From Cyclobacteriaceae bacterium (lineage in GTDB: Bacteria; Bacteroidota; Bacteroidia; Cytophagales; Cyclobacteriaceae), in assembly GCA_025363495.1 (NCBI GenBank), contig JANYDR010000527.1:1-16240 (forward strand): 16,240 nucleotides of DNA. The letters are read 5' to 3'. The notes under the pieces were generated by a model, which searched no databases, was not told where the DNA came from, and saw only the letters and a program-made list of their open reading frames with translations. Every line of letters begins with the position of its first letter. The stretch's first letter is position 1. Below, in pieces: positions 1 to 8,156 of this stretch. The position numbers and the translations under genes were made by a program.

Positions 1-1543
1 TATACCAGTTGATCGTTGCTCCGCTGGTATTCGTACTGGGAGTTGCGCTCAGGTTCACAACGCCATCGCTGTAGACTGCGTTGCTCGGCTGGAGCGTTGG
101 CAGGCCAGGTACAGTATTCATGGTTACTGGTACCGAAATTCGCGGAGATGATTCACAGGAAATCTCCGGATAGTTTGCAAGACCGGTCGCGTAAACTGTT
201 GTATTACCAGTAACAGCATAACTGGCGGGTGAAAATCCCACATAGGACCCGCCGGTGTACGAATCATAAAAGTTAACAGAAGTCGATGATGCTCCGGTAG
301 CGGCGGCTGTGCCAACGAGGGCTGCATTCCCGGGGCCGCACGAAGAGGCCTGCCCAATCGTCGGGGTTGGCGCTACTCTTGCAGTCGCAGTCATGGTGGT
401 AGTGTTACTGGTACAGGTCGTAGTAGCGTTATAACTTTTAACGGTATAAGAAGCAGACGTTCCTGCAGTTACTGAGGGCGAATAAGAAAGCCCCGTGTTT
501 ACAAGATTTGATCCGCTATACCATTGGGCAACACTTCCTGAGGGGACCGTTACCGATAAAGGAACATTGCCGGTACCGCATATAGAATTAGCAACACCAA
601 AGGGTGGATTTGGCAATGGATTTAGGGCTGATGATGAAGCTGTATAATTAAATGACGCGCCGCTGGCATAAAGGCATCCCTGGTTTCCAGAAAGTCCGCT
701 TACATTCACCGTAACACTTGCCCCGGGAGAGAAGACCGACGGATCCGGTGGGGGATTGGTTCCATAGATACCCCTTCGCCATGTGTTGGAGGTTGTTGGA
801 ACTTCGTTCTGGCCATTGAGCGACCATATGTAACTGGTGGAACCAGGAATTGCATAAGAACTATAGGCGGTAAGTGTAATCTGGTCACCGGTGCAATAAT
901 TTGCCTTGTCGGGTGTCACCGTAAAATCGGGACTAACCATTGGTATTATGTTGGTGGTGTAATAGTTGGAAGTTTGCGTTGCCGCACCGCACCACCCGGT
1001 AGAGGTAACCTGGAGTGAAATCACATCTCCCTGGTTTAAAGTTATAGAAGACAACGTTGTCTGGTTTCCTCCACTGATAGTTGATCCATTTTGAAACCAT
1101 TGATAGGTGAGCGTTCCGAGTGGATAGGTGATGCCTGACGTAAAATTGACAGTTGTATTATTAGAACAAATTACAGAAGGTCCGTAAATTGCAACGATAG
1201 GTGCACCCGTGTACGTAACATTCATCGAAGTACTTCCAACAAAGCTATATCCATAAAGTACGGCAGCAGTAATCTGCCCACCGGACGTACCCCAGTTCAC
1301 TGTAACCGAAGACGAGCTTGATGATCCTACAATTGATCCACCGGTTACGGACCAGGAGTATGTATTATAATACGCACCGTTAGCTACAACACTAACGGTG
1401 TATGTCCTTTGCAATGCATTGTAGCAGTAATGCTGTGCGTCTGGTGATTGTGTTGAGTTGATAGTCAACACAGCCTGTGCCACGGCAACGTTCATCCAAA
1501 CGGCGCCGGCCCCTGAAAGTAAAATCTTGTATAAAAGTTTCAT
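1..1543 (-). CDS. Secreted Ig/PKD-like repeat protein, 3' end outside window
   Basis: I read this frame by hand: it opens with ATG at 1543 and stays open for 514 codons to the left edge, so the C-terminus is missing. The start MKLLYKILLSGAGAVWMNVAVAQ is a Sec signal peptide ending in an AQ boundary. The rest is Ser/Thr/Gly/Asn-rich and made of roughly 80-100 residue beta-sandwich-like units. Repeated signs are YSWSV or YIWSLNG, YQWFQNGSTISGG, the Ig-like WYSGSNLVNTG...SYTVKSYN and a final INWY, with paired cysteines such as ICSNNT and SICGTGN. It starts 19 bases after the YD-repeat gene and is last in the visible operon. In Bacteroidota, arrays of this kind often precede an Rhs-type core in very large secreted proteins. 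That would fit the upstream YD-repeat gene, but the relevant part lies off the window. The repeat class is clear; the overall function is unknown. Confidence 0.85.
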   Translation of the reverse strand, partial: MKLLYKILLSGAGAVWMNVAVAQAVLTINSTQSPDAQHYCYNALQRTYTVSVVANGAYYNTYSWSVTGGSIVGSSSSSSVTVNWGTSGGQITAAVLYGYSFVGSTSMNVTYTGAPIVAIYGPSVICSNNTTVNFTSGITYPLGTLTYQWFQNGSTISGGNQTTLSSITLNQGDVISLQVTSTGWCGAATQTSNYYTTNIIPMVSPDFTVTPDKANYCTGDQITLTAYSSYAIPGSTSYIWSLNGQNEVPTTSNTWRRGIYGTNPPPDPSVFSPGASVTVNVSGLSGNQGCLYASGASFNYTASSSALNPLPNPPFGVANSICGTGNVPLSVTVPSGSVAQWYSGSNLVNTGLSYSPSVTAGTSASYTVKSYNATTTCTSNTTTMTATARVAPTPTIGQASSCGPGNAALVGTAAATGASSTSVNFYDSYTGGSYVGFSPASYAVTGNTTVYATGLANYPEISCESSPRISVPVTMNTVPGLPTLQPSNAVYSDGVVNLSATPSTNTSGATINWY

Positions 1544-1562
1544 AGGGAAATTTCTTTGGGGA

Positions 1563-4500
1563 TCAGTGGGTCTTATAGGTATAATCCATCTTCTTAAGAA
1601 CAAATTGACTATTATCTTTTACCGATTCCAGTCGCCCGATTGCATCGTACGTGTAGTAGGTAGTTACATTGTTCGGGTCGGTTTGCGAGATCATTCCTTT
1701 CAAAGGGTCATAAGCATAGGTTGTGACCAGTGCATTTGCAAGAAGCGAGCTGGCACGGAAATTTCCACCGGCATTGTACGCTGTTAAAAGATTACTATAA
1801 GAAACACCCACGGCCTTTACAACCGGGAACATGTTATTCACGCCCCAGATATAGGAAGTGATAATGCCACTCTTCTCGGTCACCTGAACAACATTTCCGT
1901 TTACAAATGAGTAGGTTTCTTCCTGTTGATACAGGCCGCTTTTCGGGAAGGTAGTATCAGGAGTATAAGTGATAGGCTGAGAAGTAAATACAGGTGTAAA
2001 CACAGTTGATAAAGCCGGTGATGGCATGGTTATACTGAATTGAGTTCCGGGATGGATGTTGATCCTGTCGGACGCTGAATATTGGTATGTGAATAGTGAG
2101 CTACCCATGAATTTACCATCGCGCCAATGAGAGGTCTCCAAGGGTGGAGTGATCTCGTATCTGCTAATAAGATCAAGCAATGGCTTTACCTCGGTGGCCG
2201 CGTTGAAGTAACGGGTTGCATCGGTCATGCAGGTGTTGAGGTTGTTATAGTATGTCCTTCTCTGGCTCCGGTAATTTTGCCAGGCTGTATTGACTGATTG
2301 GATATAGGCAAGCCAGCGTGTGAACCTGCAATTAAAAGTCGTACACGCCGGAGTTGCATTGTAAACTGCCAGTGCATTGCTCTTAGCATTTACAGCATTA
2401 TAGTCAAATAGGGGTTCGGTAGCGCATCCATAGAGATACGTGTCGGCAACATAACTGGAATGATTTTCCGAAAGGGCTCTTCCCTTCACCACGTTCGATA
2501 CCATGTTACCGCTTAACACTTCCCATGTAATTGACTTTGTCGGCAGATTGTGACTGACGCTTTCAAAATATGTTTCTGTTAATTTCCCAACAGGCGCCTG
2601 CGCCGGAATTAACGGATTGTACATCAGTTCCAACTGAGAGGTCATTGTTTTCTTGGCACTCAGATATTCATATTCCGTGGCCGGGAAATAGCTGCCGTAT
2701 CCGCGAACTATAAGTCCCGACACACCGACTGCATCAGGCAGGTATGTTGATGCATATTTGCTTTCTTTCACAAGCGTACTGGTAGCATCATACATGGATT
2801 GTGATACCAACTCGCCCCGGTGAAAATCAAAAGGCAACGGGGCAGGCGGATAATTGGGAGTAGCAGGATCACATTGAGATGTATTAATGACACGATTGCT
2901 TAATTCTGTTTGCAGGTTTTGTTGATAAGAGTAATTATAAACAGTAGCGCTTGCATCGTCACGCGTTACTACTACCTGGTTGTAACCAATATGACTACCC
3001 TGGGTCGACTGCATAGGATGTACACTACCCGGTGACACAAAATAGGCGTAAGCAACGGGAGAAGGATTATCAATCTTGCATCCACCGGCAATCGATGCAT
3101 CGCGCGTTGTGTAATTTGTACCGGCAGGAGCTCCAGGATCTCCCCAAAGATCATTTCGCAATAATGAAACATAGTCAGGACGACCAAACAAAACTCCCTG
3201 TGGTGAACCACTATCGTAATTAAAATGCTGGGCAACGGGTTGCTCACCTTCTGTTTTCTGATAGATGTTTTTTATGCGGAGACCACCGATCACGGTGGGG
3301 TCACTGTGTGGCACCGCCACCGCTTCATAGATTTTTGCCTGAGCTCCGTAGCCGCTATGCAACGTGCCGTTAACTGACACATAAATGTCATATGAACCGT
3401 TAGGAATAGTCATTACAGTTGACGTATAGGGGCTACCACTTGAAAAGACAATGGGATTAAGATTGCCGATCTGAAGAGTACCACTCTCTCCCGGGTACAG
3501 CGCTGGCGCATTGAGATCGATAAAATATTTCCCGGATGGCGCAGACAGCGGGTTGGTATAATGTGGGGAGGTGTCACCGACACCAGTGAATCCTGCGCTT
3601 TGGTCTGTTAGTTGTGCTCCTTTAACATACGTGTTATACTGTCGGATAAATCCATTCTCGTTCGCTTCAAACTCAAATTCAGTAGTCCCACCGGTTGGAT
3701 ATTGTATTTTCTGAAGAGCCCCCGCCCTCATCGCCGGCCAGTGCGCTTCGCGGTCGGCACCCGCTGTATATGTCGCACCACCATCCAGAGAATAGGGAGG
3801 TATCATGCTTGAATTGGTAGTGACGCCGTTAAAGAATCCCCAATGATCCTGTCCCAGCGATAACGTCCTGGGAACACTGGTCTCATCGAAGTAGGTAAAC
3901 ACATGGTAAGGATTGGTTACAGAATTATCAAAGGACCTTTCCTGAATGGAGTTAAGCTTCAATCTTTTTTTATCAGTAACAAAAGCTGATGGATCAAAGC
4001 CGGACATTCCGTATGTCCCTTGAAGTGTATGGGTGTCTGTGAAATAGGAAGTGCTGAGATCAAAGACCTTATCGAGTCCACCCGCCACGGTCCCTTTAAT
4101 TTCTATGCTTTGAAGCGCCTTGGCGCTTGTATTCGGATTGTCGATCGTATTATCGGCAAAGCTGGAGAGATCCGTGCGGTTAGCGCCTGAAGCGTTGAAT
4201 GTTACCGTACCATTGGGAAAGGTTATAGAAGTGAGACGGATGCCATCAACAAGATTTTTAACAAGGCCCCAGCCGGTGCCTGATCCCGATACTGTCGGTG
4301 CGTAAGGATATAGTGACATACTAAAAAACCCGTATTGCTCTGAAGTATAGTTCAGGTCAACAGAGAACTGGCTGTCGGAAGATTCTACATGGAATAAGTA
4401 CCAGCTGGCTATAGGATTGTAGCTGGGAACGCTGGTCGACGAGAACGACGCCGTCTTAGTTCGTTCGATCATCGGAGTAGCATTGAACGCAAGCTTATCT

Positions 4501-5207
4501 GTCTTACCAAAATAATAACGAGTACCATCAGGGGTTGTCACCGTCCAGCCGATGAGCTCGTGCGATGATGTGCAACCCCCCATGCCACTGGTACAGAAAT
4601 AGGGAACTATCTTAATATCCTGTTGAGGCAATAACACGGCGGTGCCATCTGCCCTGAAATAAAATTTCCCGGAGTATCCTCCAAAGTTGAAGAAGTACAG
4701 ATCTGACTCGCCGTCTTTTTGTCCTGTTCCAAAAAAGTAATAATCGGGATGATTCTGAGCGTCAAGATAAGTATCATAATAACCGCCGCCGTTGCCAGCC
4801 ACATTGGAGAGATACCATGAGGTAGCATTTGTTCCCGTCCAATCATCAGCAACACCTCGAACAGAACGAGTGATCATTCCACCCGCGTTGAGCGACCACC
4901 CTGCTCCCACCCAGCTCGATTGCTCCATTACTTTTAAGCCGCCAGCATGATAACTGAGACCGATTGGAAGACTAATCGGTCCAGCAGAGATTGTAGATAT
5001 CGGAATATCGATATTGGGAATCCCGGTATGATAGCTAACGGGTATGTCCGCTACCTTTCCTAACGATGCCGCGTTGGGTGATGCAATCTTCACATTCTTT
5101 GGAGATGACGTCTGGTCTTGCGCAACGCCAGTGATCGCAAAAAATATCAGCGCAAGACATAAACACCTTTGGGGCAATAATGATTTCAGTGGAGTAAGAT
5201 TCTTCAT
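1563..5207 (-). CDS. Secreted YD-repeat (Rhs-like) protein, 1214 aa
   Basis: Large exported protein of the Bacteroidota Rhs/YD-repeat type. Residues 1-30 form a signal peptide (a basic start, hydrophobic LCLALIFFAITGVAQ, then DQTSS). Residues about 40-120 hold the conserved entry of these proteins: PVSYHTGIPNIDIPI, LSYHAGGLKV and WVGAGWSLNAGGMITR, resembling the SpvB/TcC-like start of an Rhs shell. The middle is long, beta-rich and Tyr/Gly/Ser-rich. Residues about 926-1015 look different: more helical, with cysteines at YGCATE, PACTTFNC and NTCMTD, possibly an inserted domain. The last 53 residues are two classic YD units, TTYAYDPLKGMISQTDP and TTYYTYDAIGRLESVKD, ending in DYTYKTH. There is no Rhs core motif and no C-terminal toxin, so it may be a structural shell protein or work with the next gene. 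It lies 7 bases after the fibre gene upstream and 19 bases before the Ig-repeat gene, so the genes are probably cotranscribed. Confidence 0.9.
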   Translation of the reverse strand: MKNLTPLKSLLPQRCLCLALIFFAITGVAQDQTSSPKNVKIASPNAASLGKVADIPVSYHTGIPNIDIPISTISAGPISLPIGLSYHAGGLKVMEQSSWVGAGWSLNAGGMITRSVRGVADDWTGTNATSWYLSNVAGNGGGYYDTYLDAQNHPDYYFFGTGQKDGESDLYFFNFGGYSGKFYFRADGTAVLLPQQDIKIVPYFCTSGMGGCTSSHELIGWTVTTPDGTRYYFGKTDKLAFNATPMIERTKTASFSSTSVPSYNPIASWYLFHVESSDSQFSVDLNYTSEQYGFFSMSLYPYAPTVSGSGTGWGLVKNLVDGIRLTSITFPNGTVTFNASGANRTDLSSFADNTIDNPNTSAKALQSIEIKGTVAGGLDKVFDLSTSYFTDTHTLQGTYGMSGFDPSAFVTDKKRLKLNSIQERSFDNSVTNPYHVFTYFDETSVPRTLSLGQDHWGFFNGVTTNSSMIPPYSLDGGATYTAGADREAHWPAMRAGALQKIQYPTGGTTEFEFEANENGFIRQYNTYVKGAQLTDQSAGFTGVGDTSPHYTNPLSAPSGKYFIDLNAPALYPGESGTLQIGNLNPIVFSSGSPYTSTVMTIPNGSYDIYVSVNGTLHSGYGAQAKIYEAVAVPHSDPTVIGGLRIKNIYQKTEGEQPVAQHFNYDSGSPQGVLFGRPDYVSLLRNDLWGDPGAPAGTNYTTRDASIAGGCKIDNPSPVAYAYFVSPGSVHPMQSTQGSHIGYNQVVVTRDDASATVYNYSYQQNLQTELSNRVINTSQCDPATPNYPPAPLPFDFHRGELVSQSMYDATSTLVKESKYASTYLPDAVGVSGLIVRGYGSYFPATEYEYLSAKKTMTSQLELMYNPLIPAQAPVGKLTETYFESVSHNLPTKSITWEVLSGNMVSNVVKGRALSENHSSYVADTYLYGCATEPLFDYNAVNAKSNALAVYNATPACTTFNCRFTRWLAYIQSVNTAWQNYRSQRRTYYNNLNTCMTDATRYFNAATEVKPLLDLISRYEITPPLETSHWRDGKFMGSSLFTYQYSASDRINIHPGTQFSITMPSPALSTVFTPVFTSQPITYTPDTTFPKSGLYQQEETYSFVNGNVVQVTEKSGIITSYIWGVNNMFPVVKAVGVSYSNLLTAYNAGGNFRASSLLANALVTTYAYDPLKGMISQTDPNNVTTYYTYDAIGRLESVKDNSQFVLKKMDYTYKTH

Positions 5208-5214
5208 AACGCAA

Positions 5215-6348
5215 TCAATTTTTTAATTTTTCTTCGAGCACTTTTATTCTTTTCTCTTGTTCAATCAGGTAGAGCGTCATCTCTTCCATCTTCTTTAACA
5301 GGAGCATATTCATCTCTCCCAGATTAATTCCGTTCTTCTCCATCTCTTTTGCAGAAGGGACTTCCGGTAAATGTTTGTTCTCATCAATGTAGGATTTTAC
5401 TTCTTCGAGGGATGGAAGAACATAGGATTCTTCAAAGACATAGTCAGGACCAGGAACAGTTGCCGTTACTTTAACTTCTGTGGCGTGTATTCTGCCATTG
5501 ACGGTGAGCTTTTCATCGGGAATAGTTGTACCTATGCCAACATTACGGGTTGTATTACTGATGTGAAATACTCCATCGTATTGCCCGGCATTATAGGTCG
5601 ATATTGAATAGTCATTACCTGTATTGGCGTTGTATCCAATAGCCCAGTTGCCTTCAAAATTCCCGCTTGCCGGATTGTTCCGCGTAATGCGCATGCCTCC
5701 CCAGCCGGCAGATCTGACGATTGTTATCCCTTCTGCCCATGCTTCACTTGCTGCAAAGATCTTGACGTTACCGCCAACATTGAGTTTTGAATCGGGAGCT
5801 GGTACACCAACGCCAACCTTTCCATCATTGGTGATTGACAACTGACTGTTTAGCGGCGTTGCTGAGTTCGCCGATCCTGCTGGTGCAGTCCAGATATTAA
5901 TGCCCCCACCATCCATTCCAATTCCGGATGCTGGAGCAGAATTTCTATACTTAAAACCTCCATTGTAGTAGGTATTCGTCGAGATGTAAAACTGGTTTTG
6001 AGGATTAGTTGTAGCGTATAATATTTCAGCGGCTGGAAATTCAATAGCATTCAAATCACCGCTACCGAGGTAATCATTTGACCCGATTGACAGGCCGTTA
6101 GCTTTCAATCTTCCGGCCATCTGTAAATTTCCACCGTAGTTAAATTGAAATCTGTCCCATCCCCAATCGGAACCCAGCCATGGAGCAAAATAGGCTATCT
6201 GGCTTCCATTGTCGGGCGTATGAAATATCCACCTGTTTGTACCGTCCAATATTAAATTGCTATTGATTGGAACTGTAACGTCTTGTGAATAAGCATTGAG
6301 AGATCCCAAAGCAATTATCCCTGTGACTAAGATTTTATATATTTTCAT
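5215..6348 (-). CDS. Secreted fibre-like protein with C-terminal coiled coil, 377 aa
   Basis: Residues 1-22 are a signal peptide (MKIYKILVTGIIALGSLNAYSQ). The body is beta-rich with two units of the tail-fibre type: DGKVGVGVPAPDSKLNVGGNV near residue 176 and RNVGIGTTIPDEKLTVNGRI near 269. Residues about 296-352 hold the conserved tail PGPDYVFEESY...IDENKHLPEVPSAKEMEKNGINLGEMNMLLLKK. A charged heptad-like helix (MEEMTLYLIEQEKRIKVLEEKLKN) closes the protein and probably drives oligomerisation. Similar tails occur on Bacteroidota proteins often annotated as tail fibre or cell-wall anchor proteins; their function is not established. The start is supported by the signal peptide and by an ATGA overlap (6345-6348) with the stop of the preceding fibre gene. 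The YD-repeat gene begins 7 bases after the stop. A trimeric surface fibre is the best guess; a phage origin is less likely because no phage genes are nearby. Confidence 0.88.
   Translation of the reverse strand: MKIYKILVTGIIALGSLNAYSQDVTVPINSNLILDGTNRWIFHTPDNGSQIAYFAPWLGSDWGWDRFQFNYGGNLQMAGRLKANGLSIGSNDYLGSGDLNAIEFPAAEILYATTNPQNQFYISTNTYYNGGFKYRNSAPASGIGMDGGGINIWTAPAGSANSATPLNSQLSITNDGKVGVGVPAPDSKLNVGGNVKIFAASEAWAEGITIVRSAGWGGMRITRNNPASGNFEGNWAIGYNANTGNDYSISTYNAGQYDGVFHISNTTRNVGIGTTIPDEKLTVNGRIHATEVKVTATVPGPDYVFEESYVLPSLEEVKSYIDENKHLPEVPSAKEMEKNGINLGEMNMLLLKKMEEMTLYLIEQEKRIKVLEEKLKN
5290..5511 (-). repeat. Shared fibre C-terminal module, copy 2
   Basis: This stretch encodes residues 280-353 of the 377-residue fibre protein, from KLTVNG to MLLLKK. 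It is the same length (222 bases, no gaps) as the module at 6429-6650 and 64 of 74 residues are identical. The DNA is also very similar, including long identical runs around the YIDENKHLPEVPSAKEMEKNGINL part. The sequence on both sides diverges quickly, so this is a duplicated or exchanged module and not just a pair of generally similar genes. Confidence 0.85.
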
Positions 6349-7325
6349 TTTTCAAGAATTAAAACTCTTTTCTTAATGGATTCATTTTCCTTTTTCAATT
6401 CAATTACATACAGCGTCAGTTCCTCCACCTTCTTCAACAACAACATATTCATCTCACTAAGATTAATCCCATTCTTCTCCATCTCTTTTGCAGACGGAAC
6501 TTCGGGTAAGTGTTTGTTTTCATCGATGTAGGATTTTACTTCTTCGAGGGATGGAAGAGCATAGGATTTTTCGAAGACATAGTCAGGACCAGGGACAGAG
6601 AGATCGACTTTTACTTCTTTGCCGTAGATGGTGCCGTTGACGGTGAGTTTTTGATTGGGGGCGGATGTTCCTATGCCTACGTTTCCGCTTCCGCTTTGTA
6701 TGGTTAAGTAATCAGCAACATTTGCTACCCCCAAAAAAAAATTCCCATTTCTGGCAAAGCCTTGCCACACATTAGATGAAATAGCCGTCTTAAACTGCAC
6801 AGCCGCAAAACTCCCTGAACCTGGGTCAGTGTTCTCAATCCATACGCCCGTTGCCGATCCACTATTTGTTCCACTAACTGTTAACTTCTGGATAAGAGAA
6901 GTAGTGCCAATACCCACGTTGCCATTCGGACCTACCGCCAAACCGTTGGTGGGTGAATTGCATCCGAAATATGCATATGAATTATATGCATCGATAACAG
7001 CTGTACCATTCGTATATTGGCCAATTGCGGCTCCGCCGTGCACCTCAAGCTTACTTCCAGGGCTTGTCGTCCCAATGCCGAAGTTTCCTGAATTAGTTAA
7101 AATCATTTTATCCTGATTGCCAATTCTGAATCGAACCTCCGCTAAAGAATTTAAAAAAGTTGTCCCAGCAGTTTTATCCTGAAGTAAACCATAATGGCCC
7201 TCAGCATTCTGATTCAACTCATTGGCACCAAAGTATAAATAGTTAGAGTTCACAGGCCAACTCCCTACCTGAGCAAATCCAACAGTGAAAGAACAAACAG
7301 AAAGAAGTAGTAGTAATTTTTTCAT
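6345..7325 (-). CDS. Secreted fibre-like protein, first gene of the operon, 326 aa
   Basis: Paralogue of the following gene. Residues 1-19 (MKKLLLLLSVCSFTVGFAQ) are a signal peptide, which supports the start at 7325. Three fibre-type repeats are visible: GNFGIGTTSPGSKLEVHG near residue 80, GNVGIGTTSLIQKLTVSG near 135 and GNVGIGTSAPNQKLTVNG near 214. The 74 residues from 226 to 299 match the downstream paralogue at 64 positions, while the N-terminal parts are hardly alike; a shared tail module with a variable head is a common design for receptor-binding fibres. The C-terminus (VEELTLYVIELKKENESIKKRVLILEK) is a probable coiled coil. It is the first gene of the four-gene minus-strand operon. A 393-base gap without a recognisable promoter separates it from the CTAAAG palindrome array. 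The binding target is unknown. Confidence 0.88.
   Translation of the reverse strand: MKKLLLLLSVCSFTVGFAQVGSWPVNSNYLYFGANELNQNAEGHYGLLQDKTAGTTFLNSLAEVRFRIGNQDKMILTNSGNFGIGTTSPGSKLEVHGGAAIGQYTNGTAVIDAYNSYAYFGCNSPTNGLAVGPNGNVGIGTTSLIQKLTVSGTNSGSATGVWIENTDPGSGSFAAVQFKTAISSNVWQGFARNGNFFLGVANVADYLTIQSGSGNVGIGTSAPNQKLTVNGTIYGKEVKVDLSVPGPDYVFEKSYALPSLEEVKSYIDENKHLPEVPSAKEMEKNGINLSEMNMLLLKKVEELTLYVIELKKENESIKKRVLILEK
6429..6650 (-). repeat. Shared fibre C-terminal module, copy 1
   Basis: Partner of the module at 5290-5511, encoding residues 226-299 of the 326-residue fibre protein. Differences cluster in the first 20 residues (for example RIHATEVKVTATV against TIYGKEVKVDLSV). The part from ALPSLEEVKSYIDENKHLPEV onward is almost invariant. 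As a direct repeat about 1.1 kb apart it could support recombination that would delete or fuse the two genes. Confidence 0.85.
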
Positions 7326-7718
7326 ATCAGGTCAGTTTTAATCATTGAACTTTTCTCATCAGCACAAATAAGGCAGTGAAGGGTATCTATTTTTTTCATT
7401 GCCTGCTTTCGTTTATATACGAAATCTTCCTTACAAGAAATGATCAGGAAAACCGTACAACTTTATTATAACCGGGTAAAGAAATATTTTTCCTGAATAT
7501 AGTCCCGTGATTCGCGGATAGGCAAACAATTGATCAATAACTTTTGCTTCAATCTTTATGATATTCTTACATCATGCGTTTAGAATCAACTCATCCGTTT
7601 ATCAATCTGTAAAACCGTTGGGCTTTCAAAAGCGGTATACCAGCCTGATCTTAGAATTCATTTTTATTTAATCTGATGTAGAATATTACATCCCATAAAA
7701 TGTGGCACGATTAATTAT
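7326..7718. other. Gap upstream of the fibre operon, no gene seen
   Basis: AT-rich intergenic DNA with no plausible coding frame. It should contain the promoter and leader of the minus-strand fibre/YD operon that starts at 7325. I searched it for the Bacteroidota -7 element (TAnnTTTG on the minus strand, CAAAnnTA on the plus strand) and found no exact match, only a one-mismatch site near 7469-7476. No strong hairpin with a T run was seen. Confidence 0.5.
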
Positions 7719-7799
7719 CTAAAGATTCCTTTAGTTTTTCTAAAGATTCCTTTAGTCTGTCTAAAGAATCCTTTAGTTGGAATCTAAAGGATTCTTTAG
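7719..7799. repeat. Array of four CTAAAG-N4-CTTTAG palindromes
   Basis: Four 16-base units lie at 7719-7734, 7740-7755, 7761-7776 and 7784-7799, with start-to-start distances of 21, 21 and 23 bases. Units 1 and 2 are identical (centre ATTC). Unit 3 has centre AATC and unit 4 has centre GATT read as CTAAAGGATTCTTTAG, which is the exact reverse complement of unit 3. Units 3 and 4 can therefore form a 16-base perfect stem, plus one flanking T-A pair, around the 7-base loop TTGGAAT. Each unit is also a small palindrome on its own with 6-base arms. Spacing of two helical turns would put the units on one face of DNA, as in an operator array. Alternatives are a transcript-end or mRNA-stability structure behind ribE, or a remnant of a mobile repeat. 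Function is not known. Confidence 0.85.
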
Positions 7800-8028
7800 A
7801 TGAGTTGCTAACAATATGTGTGATATGTCAATAAGAAATATTTTCATGGTCGGTTACAAGTACTGCAGATCGTATGCAAATCACCCGTTGGTATTTAAGA
7901 ATTACCAGAAATGAGGACCGGAAACATGATGATTTGATAATCACGCTAAGCAAAAGTTGTTTCAGAATCAGATTTGGGGAAAACGCGGTTCTATTTAGTG
8001 CGCACCGCATGTGCCTGAATATATTTCC
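7800..8028. other. Intergenic stretch, no recognised gene
   Basis: About 230 bases between the palindrome array and the next inverted repeat. Short open frames exist on both strands, but none has a recognisable motif or a convincing start, and the longest runs into the neighbouring repeat. I see no promoter or RNA feature that I can support. Confidence 0.5.
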
Positions 8029-8108
8029 CACAGATTCCGAAGATCGAATACTCGCTGATTTTCACCGAAATCTTAGAATTCCGCGAAAATCTGCGAGTTA
8101 AATCTGTG
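8029..8108. repeat. 80-base inverted-repeat element with CACAGATT ends
   Basis: The left end CACAGATT (8029-8036) is the exact complement of the right end AATCTGTG (8101-8108). Inside, ACTCGCTGATTTTC (8050-8063) pairs with GAAAATCTGCGAGT (8085-8098) with one mismatch in 14. The whole can fold into a hairpin. It belongs to the same CACAGAT-rich type as the element at 8950-9067 on the other side of ribE. I interpret it as a dispersed extragenic, possibly miniature transposable, repeat; no transposase is present. Confidence 0.6.
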
Positions 8109-8111
8109 ATA

Positions 8112-8132
8112 TCTGCCATGCCTGTCGGCAGA
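8112..8132. repeat. Small GC-rich inverted repeat downstream of ribE
   Basis: TCTGCC (8112-8117) pairs with GGCAGA (8127-8132) around a 9-base loop, and a second overlapping pairing GCCT/AGGC (8120-8123 with 8135-8138) is possible. It lies 25-45 bases past the ribE stop codon. It could end or stabilise the ribE transcript, but it has no T run behind it on the minus strand, so it is not a typical intrinsic terminator. It may instead be part of the neighbouring dispersed repeat. Confidence 0.35.
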
Positions 8133-8156
8133 CGAGGCGGGAAATGTATTCGGCTT

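Noticed and set aside
5215..7325. A prophage tail-fibre locus
   Set aside because: Both fibre proteins have Sec signal peptides, and no capsid, tail, lysis, integrase or assembly-chaperone gene is nearby.
7719..7799. The repeated 16-base units as a CRISPR array
   Set aside because: Units are only 16 bases, spacers are 5-7 bases and one unit is inverted; no cas genes are present.
7874..8101. A 75-residue plus-strand open frame as a small gene
   Set aside because: No recognisable motif, no convincing start context, and its end is encoded by the CACAGATT inverted repeat.
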